Shown piece after piece: positions 33,473 through 46,180 of a stretch of 64,000 nt of DNA (positions are counted from its first letter, which is position 1; each line of letters opens with the position of its first letter). The position numbers and the translations under genes are program-made. The notes under the pieces are model-generated. The model was not told the origin of the DNA. It made no database searches and worked only from the letters and a program-made list of their open reading frames with translations. Source of the DNA: Mytilisepta virgata (taxonomy: Eukaryota; Mollusca; Bivalvia; Mytilida; Mytilidae); NCBI GenBank assembly GCA_028015205.1, contig JAPWFG010000018.1, positions 3,224,001-3,288,000 of the forward strand, written 5' to 3'.

Positions 33473-34199
33473 TATGTCTCCCAAACAAAGTTTTGGGAGA
33501 CATATTGTTTTTGTCCGGTTTCTTATTATTATTCTTCTTCTTCTTCTTCTTCTTCTTCTTCGTCTTCTTCTTCTTTCCTTTTTATTTCCGTTCAATGTTG
33601 TCCGCGACGTTTCTCAAAGATGCAATGTCCAATCAATATGAAACTTTGGGAATATGTTAAGGGTGACCGAAGTTTTGCAAACGACTTTTAAAATTTTCAA
33701 AATGGCCGCCGTTTCCGTGGAAACAGAAAAAGGTCATTATATAGGAGACATTGCTTTATGTCAGTAACCTAGGTGGGTAGGATTCTGAAATTTTGTAGGT
33801 GAATAGAGCAAAAGGTGCTCTTTAATTATACGAAAAAAAAATTTGAAGCGATATTTACGGTTTTCGCGTTATTTACGAAAATGTGATTTTTCGGGCCCAA
33901 AATTCGAAATTCTTTCGAAGTGCTTCGATTTCAATGAAAATTGATATTTAGGGGTTTTAAATGATGGCGATTGCAAAGGGCTTAAAAAAAATCAAAATGG
34001 CCGCTGTTTCCATGGAAACAGGAAAAGGTCATTATATAGGACATTGCGATATCTCTGTAACCTAGGTGGGTAGGATTCTGAAATTTTGTAGGTGAATAGA
34101 GCAAAAGGGAATTTAGGGGGTTACTGATAAGCTCTAGATAGTGGCAATGGGGGTTTGGGAGACATCTTGTGACTCGCTTGCGATCACAATCATACCTAG
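33473..34199. mobile_element. non-autonomous TIR element with (TTC)n and internal repeat
   Basis: Perfect 13-bp inverted pair: atgtctcccaaac (33474-33486) and gtttgggagacat (34153-34165). The left end also folds on itself (tctcccaaac..gttttgggaga). Inside are a (TTC)n run (about 33535-33576) and a block present twice (about 33700-33815 and 33990-34110: ccgttt ccgtggaaacag, ggtcattatatagga, aacctaggtgggtagg, attttgtaggtgaatagagc). No transposase is encoded. I recall the 'tctcccaaa' ends from bivalve repeats (not searched). The right boundary beyond the TIR is uncertain because a LINE starts there. Confidence 0.7.
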
Positions 34200-37140
34200 T
34201 TATTATTATTATTATCTTTTATTCCTTCAACTAAGAAGAGTAGATGATAAATATTTACAAATCAAACATTTTGAAATATAATACAAGGCATCGTAGCAAT
34301 TAGAACGTTAGAGTCAGTTTAAGGTATTGTTCTTTACCGATAGTAAATATTGGCTGTATTCATTATAAAGTTAACAGAAGAAATACGGAAGTAATCTTCA
34401 TCTTCAGTGTCAATGTCATATTCTATTGGAGCACCAATCAAGATATAGAATAGTTCCATGTCTGATAAAGAGTGAATATATACGCTAAACATTATGTCAC
34501 TTATGTTAATAATTTTGCACCAGAGTTCGTCACGTAGTTCAGGCGTACACATACAGTTCAATGCGATGTGGCACGCTGGGTCAGAATAAAACGATCCACA
34601 TTTATGACACAGTTCGAAACTATTTAAATCACGAAGTGTCACTGTTAGTTTCATACAAAATTGAATGGATTCCTTGTGCTCTGGAAAGCGCAAAGCAAGT
34701 ATCCACAGTGGATGAACAGTTAATGTCTTATGAACTTGCAAGAATTTTCGGAAATCAGGATCATGTTCTATTCGTGAAAGCCATTGTCTTTCCTCACAAT
34801 CCTGAATTGCAGATTTCACAAGTAATTTCCATCGCGCTTTTGATGGGAAAATTTGACTGTCAACAACGTTGCACAAAATTCATTGAAGTCTATACTTATT
34901 TAGGAGTGTACATATAGGAGGGATGAATCCTCTTTGTCTATGATTATCACCAAGATTAAACATGAACAGCCTGGTCAGGAATACGCTGTTAGGTAACAGT
35001 TTATCATCTAATCGGCGCAGTCGTCCAAGGAATAGAAGTTTTTTGTAGTCAATGTACGCTTCGATGGTCCACCAGCCAAGAAGTCCACTGCACATATCGG
35101 AGCGCGTAAGCCGTGTAAATCCTTATAAAGACTTTAAAGTGTATCTCTGAGCGCGTTCCAACATTAATATTTCAGTCTCTGTTATAGACCACAGTTCACA
35201 ACCGGATAAAAATTTTGGATATGTTATAACTTTTATTAGTTTACCACTGACAATCGGATTCATTACACAGGGATGAACGCCTGAACGTAACAATGCCATG
35301 ACAGATGAACGCATTGAGTTACAGATGTTGCGCGTTCTTTCTAGCGAAGTTCCTGTAGAATTCAGAATAATACCAAGAGGCTTGACTTCGGATATGATCG
35401 GTATTGATTGATTAAACATTTTAATGTCCATATGATAATCCTTCCGCTTTGTTCGTTTCGAGCTAAACTTAAGAATGTTACTCTTCACCGGTGAGAAATT
35501 GAAACGCCAGTCCTTACTATATTCAGAACACTTATCAATCATTTTCTGTAGAACTTGTTGTGACGGCGTTACTAAACAAATGTCATTTGCGTGTGTGGGG
35601 CAGCATACCAAAACATCAATTATACTTGCTCCTCCTTTTATGTTCATGAGAGAGCGTAAAAGTTCATCAATGAAAACTAAATATAATTTGGCAGAAAGGG
35701 CGCTTCCTTGTCGTATTCCACGTTGAATGTTGAACCAACGCGATCGTATACCATTGTAAAGAACACAACTTTACATATCACTGTAAATCCCTTTAAAAAT
35801 TCGCCAGCACTTGCCAATAATACCAAATTCGTGGATTTTGTAAAGCAGTCCATCATGCCACACGGTATCGAATGCTTTAGCACTGTCTGACATATCAACA
35901 AGAAGATCGTCGTCGTTTTCGTTATAGTAATTTATACACTCTTGTAAGCAAAAAGAAGTACAAAGACTACACAGTAATTTCTGATAAGCGATCTGTTGAC
36001 AACACGGGAATATATCGGATTCAAGAACTTCATTAAGTCTGTCGAAAAGCAGCATTTCAAATGTCTTAAAAATTAACGTGCAACAGAGATATCCCTCTAT
36101 AGCTATATGGGTCTTTTTTCGGTTTTCCGCCACCTTTATATATTAGAATAATACAGCTCTTTCGCCAATCATCGAGTATGTATTCGTGTTTGATAACTAA
36201 ATTGAACAAAACAGTCAAATATCGGTATAAGATTTCTCTGCCAAACTTTAGGTGTTCGTATGTAAGTCTATCAGAACCACCAGCTTTTCCGTTTTTCAGA
36301 TTAACACATACTTTCTTAACTTCCTCAACTGTGAACTCACTTTCAATGAATCGGGTCGAGCTATCGTTTTCATCAATTATTTTATGTAATTTGCTTTCTA
36401 TATATGACTTGAATCTTGCGTTGTATTGATTGTTATCTGGTTCGGTATATATTGTTTCAAAATGAGTCGCCCATATATCTGCAACTTCTTGAGGAAGTCT
36501 GTAGATTTTGCCTTGGAGTTCAATTTCCTGTTGTTTTTGTACTTGTCCAAGTCTTTGTTTATTGAACAGTGTCCAGAAAAGTTCGTTATTTGCATCACCA
36601 TGTTTATCTATTTCTGAGAGTTGTTTGCTTATGTAAGAGTTATATGCATCATGTAAACCTTTTCGGAAACGTGACTTTGCTTCTTTATACAATTTGAATG
36701 AATGATATTCAGATCCTCTTGGTTTGTTTTCTTTGATCCATGCTTCTCTTTTGATACTCATTTCTTTGTGATAACTGTCTACTGTTGCTTTCCAATACGG
36801 TTTAACATGTTTATTGAACATCAACGTTGGAATAGTATCAAATCCACTTTTGTATAAAATATTCACAATCTCCTTATAGAATATTTCGATTTCATCGCAA
36901 TTGTAGACATTCATTGGTAAGTTAACGGAATGTAGCCGTTCACAGACTAAAGTACCGAAATCCCTCTCTGATCCATCGTTTATTGTCCTTTTCCAGTTCT
37001 GTTTTGGAAAGTTTGTCTCTTTTGAAATAACAAAAGGTTCTATCATCTTCATAGAATCCCTTTCGATAACATGTGGGTTATTATGACCAATATGTTCCCA
37101 CAGGAATGACTCGGTTATGTGTTTTTCATTTAGGTCCATT
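34200..37140 (-). mobile_element. degenerate I/Nimb-like LINE, 5'-truncated
   Basis: Minus-strand non-LTR element. Its 3' end on the coding strand is ...gaataaaagataataataataa, a (TAA)n tail as in I-superfamily elements. Endonuclease is absent or beyond recognition upstream of 37139. It lies directly against the TIR element at 33473-34199. Confidence 0.75.
34334..37139 (-). pseudogene. reverse transcriptase of the I/Nimb-like LINE, several frameshifts
   Basis: Five open pieces in changing frames, read right to left. 37139-36066: linker and RT start, with KNGKAGGSDRLTYEHLKFG, WRKSCIILIYKGG and SYRGISLL. 36133-35771: LVDMSDSAKAFDTVWHDGL (first catalytic Asp block). About 35740-35123: GIRQGSALSAKLYLVFIDEL, then THANDICLV at the catalytic dyad, where the first Asp of the ADD motif is Asn (GAT to AAT). 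35095-34880: LLGWWTIEAYIDYKKLLFLG (thumb/connector region). 34876-34334: C-terminal domain with CHKCG...H-x4-C zinc-binding pattern. At least three frame breaks plus the lost Asp make it inactive. The family (I/Nimb rather than CR1/Jockey) is inferred from the TAA tail and the C-terminal zinc pattern. Confidence 0.75.
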
Positions 37141-37249
37141 TCTCAGAAATCTATTAAAACATCAAGTCGTTATGGTTATTCATGCATCTTTCAATACAAC
37201 AAAATCCATCAACATTGGAGTGATCATGGCCTACATTGTATGCTGTAGT

Positions 37250-37860
37250 GCTTTGAATAAGTTTATGCATTTAGGTTTTTTATTGAAAAACCTATGGGAA
37301 ATTATTCATTAAGAAACAATTCACGGGAGCTAGAGGACTGAAGAAATGTACACATGGGCCGGGCTTGTATATTCGAATATAAAAAAAAACGACTTCAACT
37401 CTATAATATACGCTTATTCTGCTTATTTCAGTCGTCCAATATGTATCTGACATTGGTTTGGCCGTTTTTTATATTGGGATGTAAAGCATGTCTTGAATAA
37501 AACTATTTTCATAAGATGATAGTCGAATTATGTTATTCAAGAAATATTTAACATACTTATCGGCAACCGTGAAGTTATTAAAAAATCAAGATGACGCCTG
37601 TTCAACCATTGTCACAATTGTTGCTCTACACAACTGTTGTGGTTTCATCGCATGATTTCTTTGTAAAGATAAGCAGCTATGTGTGGAACAATAGTTCGCG
37701 TTAACATAAACACCTCTACCTAGATGAGCTAAAGTGGATTTATCAGGTAATAAATCGTTTAAATGATATTCATTAAGAAATAATTCATGGGGGCTTGAGA
37801 ACTGAAGACATTTACACATGGGCTGGGCCCGTATAATTGAATATAAAACACAAATACAAA
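37250..37860 (+). repeat. direct repeat pair around 37305 and 37770
   Basis: ttcattaagaaacaattcac...actgaagaaatgtacacatgggc..gtatattcgaatataaa (37305-37385) recurs as ttcattaagaaataattcat...actgaagacatttacacatgggc..gtataattgaatataaa (37768-37848), 463 bp apart. The spacer is unrelated. Confidence 0.75.
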
Positions 37861-38855
37861 GGTCCAGCCGTTTAAAAGATATTTCACAATTACACTCATA
37901 TTATGATGCAGTACATCACCGAACAGCTCAATTTTAGTCGCCACGACAAAAAGTGTATGATTGGATTATCTTGATTAATATTTTGTTTTGCATTGATAAA
38001 AAGAACCTATGATTGTTTTCGACTACAGTCATCTTATGTTCAAAGAAAATAGTCAACATGCAAGTCCACATATGCTTCAGTGACCCCATAAAAATATACC
38101 GGTTTTAGGAAACATAATTTACGGTGGTTTCATTATTTTTAATGGGGTAAAAATTAATGTAAGAATGAAAGTTTAATATACTTGTAAATTTATTTGAAAT
38201 AATTTAAAAACAAATCCCGTCATAAACATTGATAAAGAATAGATGGGTATTCTATGTGAAAGAAGACGGGGAATACATGTCTTACAGACACGTAAACTGT
38301 AGTTTTCTCATAGATTTAAATGTAATTGTCTATTGTTAATATATTTCGACTTGTTCCTTTATCATTGGGTTTTTTCAGTTTATTTCCTTCTTTGACCTGA
38401 CTCAATTATATTCTATATTTTATCAAGGCATAGTATATACAAAACAATTCATTATGTTGTTTGTCTTTTTTGTTTAATATGCGGAAAATTTTAAATTATT
38501 ATTTCGTTCCCTAATAATAAGATTAACAACAAATTTGTGGGTAAATATAAATTTTAGATAATGGCATAACGATAGAAAAAAGGACAGCATTGTATTGATT
38601 CATAAAGACAAACATACTTTACAGCGTCCTTGTACTAAATACGTGCATATACTAATATTTACTTATTAAAAAGTGATTTATATTTGAAGTTTTTAATCAA
38701 GTGTCATAAATTTTCTTTTATACCGAAATTATACTTTTTTTTTAATTTTACTGCTGTTAAATCTACAGAATTAACATGCTTGTACATATAACAAAAGATG
38801 AATTAACTGGACAACCAAAATAAAAAAGACAACAACATGTAAAAACAACATATAC
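37861..38855. other. intergenic AT-rich stretch
   Basis: No gene, RNA or repeat recognised. Confidence 0.45.
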
Positions 38856-38857
38856 TG

Positions 38858-40205
38858 TAACAAGAGGCTCCTAGGGGCCTGTATAACACACCTGGATTCA
38901 AATTGCCAATTAACAGCCATAAAGCACACAATAAACACAAGTCTTTAATACTGGACTTAATTCTGAAAGAGGACAATCTAATAACCATGGGTGCCAGTTC
39001 TGGTTCAAATTGTCCAAGTGATTTCAGACAAAAAAATTTTGTTTCATGAAATTTTCCCTAGGGTCCTAAGTTCGGCTGTGGCGGCCATCTCTGTTGACAG
39101 TTTAGGTCAATTCTGAAAAAGGACCATCAAAAAACATTCTGCCTAGTTTGGTTCCAATTGGCTCAATGGTTTCAGACGAAAAAAAATTAATTAATTTCTC
39201 CTAGCGTTCTATGTTAAACTAAGTTCGGTTGTGGTAGCCTTCTTAGTTGACATTCGGGATCATCTGACAAAATTCTCAAAGAGAACCACCTAAAGACAAT
39301 TCCTGCCGAGTATGGTTCCAATTGGCTTCGTAGTTTCAGACAAGAAGATTTTTAATGAACCTTCCCATAGGGTCCAATTGTTAACTAAGTTTGGATGTGG
39401 AGGCCATCTTGATTGACATTCTGGTTCATCGGACACAATTTGGGAAGAGGACAATTTCTGCCAATTATTGTTCTAATATGCTTAGTGGATTTAATCAAGA
39501 AAACGTTTTAAAGAATTTCCCCGTAGGGTAAATGTTAAACAAAGTTCAGCTGTGGCAGCCATTTTTGTTGACATTCCGGGTCAGCGGACAAATTTCTGAA
39601 AGGAAACTACCTCAGGACCATTGCTGCAAGTCATGTTTTAATTGGCTTAGTGGTTTCAGACGAGAATTTTTTTTTTAATGAATTCTTCCATAGAATCCCA
39701 TGTTAAACTAACTTCAGCTTTGGCGGGAATCTTTGTTGACATATGAGGTTATCAGACACAAATCGGACAGAGAACCATGTATAAACCATTTCTGCAGTTT
39801 GATTCCAACCGGCCCTGTAGTTTCAGACAAGGAGATTGTTTAATACATTTTACCATAGTGTCCTATGTGACACTAACTTCTGCTGTGACGGCCAACTCTG
39901 CTGACAGTCATCTCAATTCTGAAAGAGGACCACTTAACAACAATTTATGCAAAGTTTGCTTCAATCCGGCCCTGTAGTTCCCCAGAAGAAGAGTTCAAAA
40001 AACTCATCCCTCCTTTTTTCTATGTCTATTAACAGCAGTGATGTAGGTTGGAAGTCAGGAATGCCGGACATACGTTTCGAAGAGGGCCACCTAAGGAACA
40101 TTCCACCAAAGTTTCGCCTCAATTGGCTGAATTGTAATTGTTGTCGGACGAAAGACGGACGGACGGACGGACACAAAGTGGTGACAACCGCTTACACAGC
40201 CTTTT
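38858..40205 (+). repeat. tandem array, about eight ~158-bp monomers
   Basis: Head agaggctcctaggggcctgt, then monomers containing gaaagaggaccacct, tttggttccaattggcttag, gtggtttcagac, tagggtcctatgttaaacta and cggctgtggcggccatct. Anchoring on the 'gtttcagac' block gives positions near 39020, 39167, 39331, 39485, 39650, 39819, 39974 and 40130, so spacings are 147-169 bp. It ends in a ggacggacggacgg run. A partial copy of the head occurs at 55188. No coding function is likely; open frames inside follow the repeat. Confidence 0.85.
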
Positions 40206-40467
40206 AGGCCAGGTTAGCTAAACATGAAAAGGTATTGTACAAGTTAAATGTAGTAAAGTACGACAATTTTCACCTGAAACTTTTTGATATCTTCAGGTTT
40301 TGCATATTTTGAGCTTTGGACTCATGGATGCATACACAATACTTTTTAATTTTCCTGTGAAGGTCTTTAACAAAGCAAAGGTTCGTCTTAACAAATACGA
40401 TACAGTACATTTCCTCTTTCGATTTATTTGCGATATTGATATGCCTTCTGACCTAGTTTTTTTTCAG

Positions 40468-40529
40468 ATATTGAAACTGATTTGGATGAAATGGAGCCAA
40501 CATCAATAATATCATATTTTTCAACTTAA
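40468..40529 (+). CDS. candidate terminal exon, possible alternative receptor tail
   Basis: Acceptor tagttttttttcag is followed by a short open reading in phase 1, IETDLDEMEPTSIISYFST, to a TAA at 40527-40529. Like the terminal exon at 31523 it would begin with a D codon when joined to the phase-1 donor at 27868. It might be an alternative 3' exon, but it is 8.8 kb past the gene's end and beyond two mobile elements, so chance is likely. Confidence 0.2.
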
Positions 40530-42850
40530 TAGTATGGAACTAAGACAGTTAACTACATGGCATCTCTAAATACCAAGACATGGTCCTCGCATAAATAATA
40601 ATGAAAAATTAAACGGGGATATTTCGGAAAAACCTTACATTTTAAGATGTTATTAAACAATTTTCTTCAGAGATGATATGACATTATAATATTTATATTA
40701 TGCTCTGGTTATTTTCTCCCCTCGTACTGTAATATACATCCTTATTGTGTTTCTTTATATTATACAATTTCCTTTCCTATTCGATATTTGATATTTTTTT
40801 CTATTCAGTTAAATAATATATGTATCTTCATATTTCATCTTATAAACTTCCCTTTAACTAAAACTGTAACTTTAACTTTAACCGAGAAATACTGTTGTTA
40901 ATACAAATATAATGCACCGGTTGTTACGGTCGAGAAATCGGGTATAATGTGGAATTTGTAAATAAGTTTACCTGTGATAATACTTCGAAAGTCAGTTTTA
41001 AATCCTGATTCAAAAGATCAAGGTAAGCCTTTACAATTTTAATGATAATTTTTCATTACGTAGAATTAACTACTTGAATATAATCAACATTTTTAAAAAT
41101 AATTACCATTATTTTTTTTATCAAAAGAATGTTTGAAAAAACCATGTTTGTCGATTATACTGGAAATATTATACTTTTACTGATTTTTTTTCTTTTTATC
41201 ATAGAAGTACATATTGTAATCCGGAATTTTATGAATACTATGCTGTAGGCATGACCAATGATGGGAGCATAGCAACAGCCCTCATAAACTCATTTCCGGT
41301 ATCACGATTCTGCCTCTAAAGTTATAATTTGACTTTACTTACTTCCGTTTCCGTCGAACGAAACGTTTTCTAGCCTTAGTATGTAGCACAATATGGCCAT
41401 ATTTGCTTTAATAAATAAATTCACTTCGGATTGCATAATGGCTGACCCCATTAAAAACACTTTTCTAAATTACCCATGTGGTCCAACTAGCGCTCGGGCC
41501 CTCGCTAATATGAGATAGGTGCGACCTGAGGAGCAAACGAAGCTTGTGCCTTCTTTTAATTTTTGGTATTAGCAATTTATCGAATTAGGTAGACAAATTA
41601 AATAGGACGTAAATACCAAAATTGGTCGGAGGAATAAAGGGACGAATGAACTAATGATAATTTCCGGTTTTAACAACCGTAACTACTTGGATATTTTCAA
41701 GGCCCCTACTGTAGAATGGCAGAGAAGTTACGATGGACGCAGCGGGCGCCGCCATCTTGCCGAAACCTTTTCAATTGTAGAATACTTAGCCCTTATCATG
41801 TATACACATATATATTCGAAATTTGAAACACTTAAGAACGAGTTTCACTCGCTTATTAAATGCAGTTTAGAAAGAAAGAAAAACTGGAACGATTCCTGCA
41901 CGTTTAAGACCCTTTCTGTATTTTTGGAAGAGTATCCTAATGTCGGCTAGGGAAGACTGAAATATCAATCCCATTCCAACCACTTGGTGTTCCATTCCAC
42001 CTCTTTTTGAAATAGCGTTTGATAACTTGTTGAACTCATATGACAAAATGCTGGATACTTTATTCATAGCACTTGCATCACGTAACATCATCCCTTTTAA
42101 ACAAATTACCTCCCTTAGTTGTAGATCGAAAATGATAAAAATGTTTGAATTACTGATAATCGATTCTTTTCCCGTCTCTGCTCTTAAACTAATGTGTCTA
42201 TGAAAACTTCCTTTGGTGGATATTTACAAATTGTTTGTTTAATTCTGAGGGAAAAGGCTTCAGATTTGAAGTATTACGCTATGGGAGACTTGCAATTATC
42301 ATGTTTTAAAAACAGTTTGGCAAAAACTTATGGAAGCAGGTGAGATAAAAGTTATTTCCTCATAAAATTCATCCTCCAAAGTGGTTCTCCATATGCGGAC
42401 AATGTGTGATTGATCTCGCCTTGTATCTGTATTTGTAGTTTGAATTTGCATTTTTCACTAATTTTTGGTTAATTCAAATAGCAGTTATACTACGGTTACG
42501 CTTCAGTTTTTAAAACTAAATTGGCGGAAAGCTTTCAATGCTGACAATGTTTATTTGCACACGAAAAGAAAGCTAATATTGTGTAGAATTTACCATTATG
42601 CTTTTGAGTTATAATAATTTGAATGTTTGCATTTTTATTTTTGGGCAAGTATAATGCTTTTAATGAATGTTGTCAGAGAAATCCAAAACGGCTACTATGC
42701 AAATTAGCAAAGTACCGCAATATTGCCATATGTTGTTCGTGTCCTGAAAAACCATGAATTATTTGGTCGTAAGGCAAACAGCAATCAATCAATCATTTAC
42801 CGCAAATTTGATTAAATAGTTATTATTATAGTATTAATGAATGAGCGTTT
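40530..42850. other. intergenic stretch
   Basis: AT-rich. A 98-codon open frame at 41654-41950 has no recognised domain. Its central part (ggacgcagcgggcgccgcc, near 41734) is unusually GC-rich for this window. Not called. Confidence 0.4.
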
Positions 42851-42854
42851 TTAT

Positions 42855-43620
42855 AATGGCCCTGTAATATGTCCAAGGTCTGTAATAATGACCCGAGGGA
42901 GGTTGTAATGGCCCAAGGCAACGCCGAGGGCCATTACAGCCCCGAAACTAGAGGTATTTTTATGCCTATTATAAACTTTCATCAGTTGTAAGAGTTATTC
43001 TACATCACATTTGTTTGTTGCTACTAGTTTATGTAATGAAGGGTGTGAGATAGAAGAGAAATAGAATTAATTTTTAAACTACATGTACGTCTGATGAAGT
43101 ATCGAATAAAAAAAATGTTGAGAGCTTCATTATACCATATGCTTTTCACAATAGAAACTGTAACAAATGGGATAAGTTCACTGAATAATAGAATTACTGA
43201 AAATTGTCATTCTCAAAATTTCTCTTCCTAGAGTAAATTTTAATTTATGTTAAGTGTTCTACCCATTATAGTAGATAGACGTTGATTGGTATTTCGCAAT
43301 GCAAGCGCTCTACTGAATTGTCAACAGACATTGCATTTCTTATCTGTTGTCTGCTAATTTCTATCAGTTTCCGGTGTGAAAAAGTTAAAATACAGTCTTT
43401 TAGCAACTTCCGGCTGAATAGAAATTCTTTATAGTCAATAGCATAAAACAGAATTGTACAATCAGCACAATCAACAGCAAAAAATCCCATGCGACAAAAT
43501 CCTCAGAAATGTGTAGCCATATTTAATTTTTTGATTTCATAATGGCCCTGTTTTTTCCTAATCGGCCCTGTAATAATGCCCTGTTTTGTCGTAATGGCCC
43601 TGTTGTGAAATTTGTAATAC
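42855..43620. repeat. dispersed element with recurrent 'taatggccctg' motif
   Basis: The motif occurs at the left (42857, 42880, 42907) and right (43541, 43561, 43590) of a ~500-bp non-repetitive middle, suggesting one element with repetitive ends. The left end includes the hairpin gtaatggccc / gggccattac (42906-42938) whose loop aaggcaacgccga resembles the apex at 31208. Confidence 0.6.
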
Positions 43621-43624
43621 ATAT

Positions 43625-44395
43625 GCATTTTAGCTATAATTTTACCTAGTTGGTTAATAAATACTGTTACACAAGAGTTGTATAGGCGTTCCTATTTGAA
43701 AACACGGTTGCAAGTTTATCAATATAGGGTGTTGACAACGTTGAAATTTAATGTTCTACACAAGTATAAAATAAACCTATAGAAAACTTTTTTCAACCTT
43801 TACCACAATATATCCAGACAACTATAACTCGTTGATGATACATGTACTTGAAAGGGCAATTTAAACTTTATATATAAATATGAAATGAACAGCTGGAGAT
43901 TCTGTGAATTGTAAAATGAGAAGAAATCATCTGAAAAACAACAAATTGGATAACAATAGGGCTCAACAATGACGTATCAACTAATCAGATTTATAAACCA
44001 CGCTTCAAAAACCAATACAGTAAGATTACAAACAAATTGACTGTTTGCTAGAACAGCAAAATTAGACTGTACGGTACATATTTTAGATAACATGTTCAAT
44101 ATATGCTCGTTTAAATGTAAACCTAGCTAAGACTCTCATATGCGCAGTTTGGATGCAGTCGGTCTATTCAACGAAAATATATGTTGCATTACAAATCAAT
44201 CTTCACTACAAATGTAAAAATTTGAATTTCCTTGTATAATTTTGATGGATGACTTTCATTTCCGAAATTAATTGCAAAGTTTATAGTAAAACAACTTCTT
44301 ACATCTATCCGTTTCTATTCCGATGTCATTATGACGTCAATCGGTCTGTTTGAGAATAACTCACCCTGATTTAAAATAAACTTTATTTTAACAAA
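43625..44395. other. intergenic AT-rich stretch
   Basis: No feature recognised. Confidence 0.4.
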
Positions 44396-44397
44396 TA

Positions 44398-45130
44398 AAA
44401 GAATTCGGCTATCTCGCATAAACTAACGAAATACTGTTTTAAATAGATTTCCTTGTCTTTTAAAAACAAATGACAGAAATAGAAAACAATTAACAAATCA
44501 ATCCTTTGTAAAGGATATAAGGTACCCATAATATGTTATTAACAAACTGTAACGAGGCGAACCAAAATCCAGGGTGCAATAATTTTTATTATAACATTGA
44601 CTGTAGTGAAGTACTGGGATTTCCGAGTGAAATCAAATCCGATAATGCACCCAGTGAACTCCAACGTCATATTTCACTCTAGGAAGTGAATTAACAATTG
44701 CCGTCGCCAACGACGTTGCTATACAATGGTCGACGCGTAGTAGTATAAAAACCATCATCCCTTGTATTTTCTCGTTAAATCTTCTGAATACATGAACTAT
44801 TTCAATGTAATAAACAGAATAACTAATCTCGCAATTAGAATACCAAAGATTTAATCTTTAAATCAAATTTTTTTGTTACATGATAAGTATTTCACCGTGT
44901 ATTTGCCAAGACCGTCATACCGAAAAAATTTGTAAAAAATTAAAGATTTCGGCTATCTCGCATAAACTAACGAAATACTGTTTTAAATAGACCTCCTTGT
45001 CTGCTAAAAACAAATGACAGAAATAGAAAACAATTAACAAATGAACGCTTTGTAAAGGATTTCAGGTACCCATAATATGTTATTTACAAACTGTAACGAG
45101 ACTAAACAAAAAGCCAGGAGGCAATAATAT
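44398..45130 (+). repeat. pair of ~188-bp direct repeats, 542 bp apart
   Basis: Copies at about 44398-44582 and 44940-45128, both starting ttcggctatctcgcataaac and running through aatagaaaacaattaacaaa and ggtacccataatatgtta to gcaataat. About nine bases in ten agree by eye. A further block near 44872-44925 recurs at about 46629-46680. Confidence 0.8.
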
Positions 45131-45221
45131 CAATCTTAAACCTTGGTTGTATTGATTTTCACAACCTTCGGAGTTCGGACAAAATCAACACCCGGGACAA
45201 CAATTTCAAACATGTTTATAT

Positions 45222-45400
45222 ATAGATTCTCCTTCAGGAACGGGTGAGTTATGGATTTTCTCCACCCCAGATAGTTAAATGTGTGTTTTTCATCACGCAA
45301 GCATTTGCGAGCGTGTTAAAATCTAAAATCTAACTATCGAGGGTGGATAAATTGTATAACTCAAGATTACATTGAAGGATAATCTGTTTCTCCTATGATA
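45222..45400. repeat. imperfect fold-back, ~60-bp arms
   Basis: atagattctccttcaggaac...ctccaccccagatagtta (left) pairs with taactatcgagggtggataa...gaaggataatctgt (right), with several mismatches and a ~50-bp middle. Confidence 0.7.
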
Positions 45401-45477
45401 TTCAACAAAAACCTCAAGAAAATGCCGTTGCTACGCATTTTGTTTACATGAATGACACTTCGGATCTTCTCTAGTTT

Positions 45478-46180
45478 TAAGTCCCGGAGGGCATTATCAG
45501 CCCTGTAGTTAGAATTTTTGTACTGGCGTGATTCATTACTCAAATGCCTCTAAATTTTCTGTTCAAAATTTGACAAAATAATCAGAAATTTCTAGGGCTC
45601 TTCCTGTTGGTGCAGAGGTAAGCCATAGCTTATTTTGGATTCCTGTTTGTTTTAACTGTTTTGGATTTTAATGGTTATGCTTCTTAATTCATTGTGTTAT
45701 CTTTAACCGGTTTTCCAATACTTTGATCTCCAGTACTGCTGATGAGTTGTCAGTCAACAAAATGGCCATACATTGCATCAAATTTATTTCGGTATTTTGT
45801 GATACATTTTATTACTACCACTGGGTCTATGTCTCTGCTGGAGGACTGTAAGTTCCCGAGGCATTATCAGCCCAGTAGCCAGAATTTTTGTTCTGGCATG
45901 ATTCATTACTCGAAGCATCTAAATTTTTGTTCAAAATTTGATAAAATTATAAAAAATTCCTAAGGCTCTTCCTGTTGATGCAGAGGTAACCCTTAAGTTA
46001 TTTTGGATTCCTGTTTGTTTTAAATTGTTGTGAATTTTAATGGTTGTACTTATTAATTCACTATATTATCTTTAACCGGTTTTCCAACACTTTGATCTCG
46101 AGCACTGCTTATGAGTTGTCAGTTATTGAAATGGCTATACAGTGCATCAAATTAATTTTGGTATTATGTGATATGTTTTA
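45478..46180 (+). repeat. two tandem ~367-bp units of a dispersed repeat
   Basis: Unit 1 (45478-45847) and unit 2 (45848-46180, partial) share gcattatcagccc, tggc.tgattcattactc, ggctcttcctgttg, ttggattcctgtttgtttta and accggttttccaa. I recall this family from mussel sequence (not searched). Open frames at 45742 and 46044 lie wholly in it. Confidence 0.75.

Noticed and set aside
38858..40205. Array considered as a CRISPR-like or satellite centromere array
   Set aside because: Monomers are contiguous and diverged without spacers, there are only about eight, and the genome is animal.
41654..41950. 98-codon open frame with a GC-rich centre
   Set aside because: No recognisable domain, no splice signals matching the ends, and an equally long frame overlaps on the other strand.
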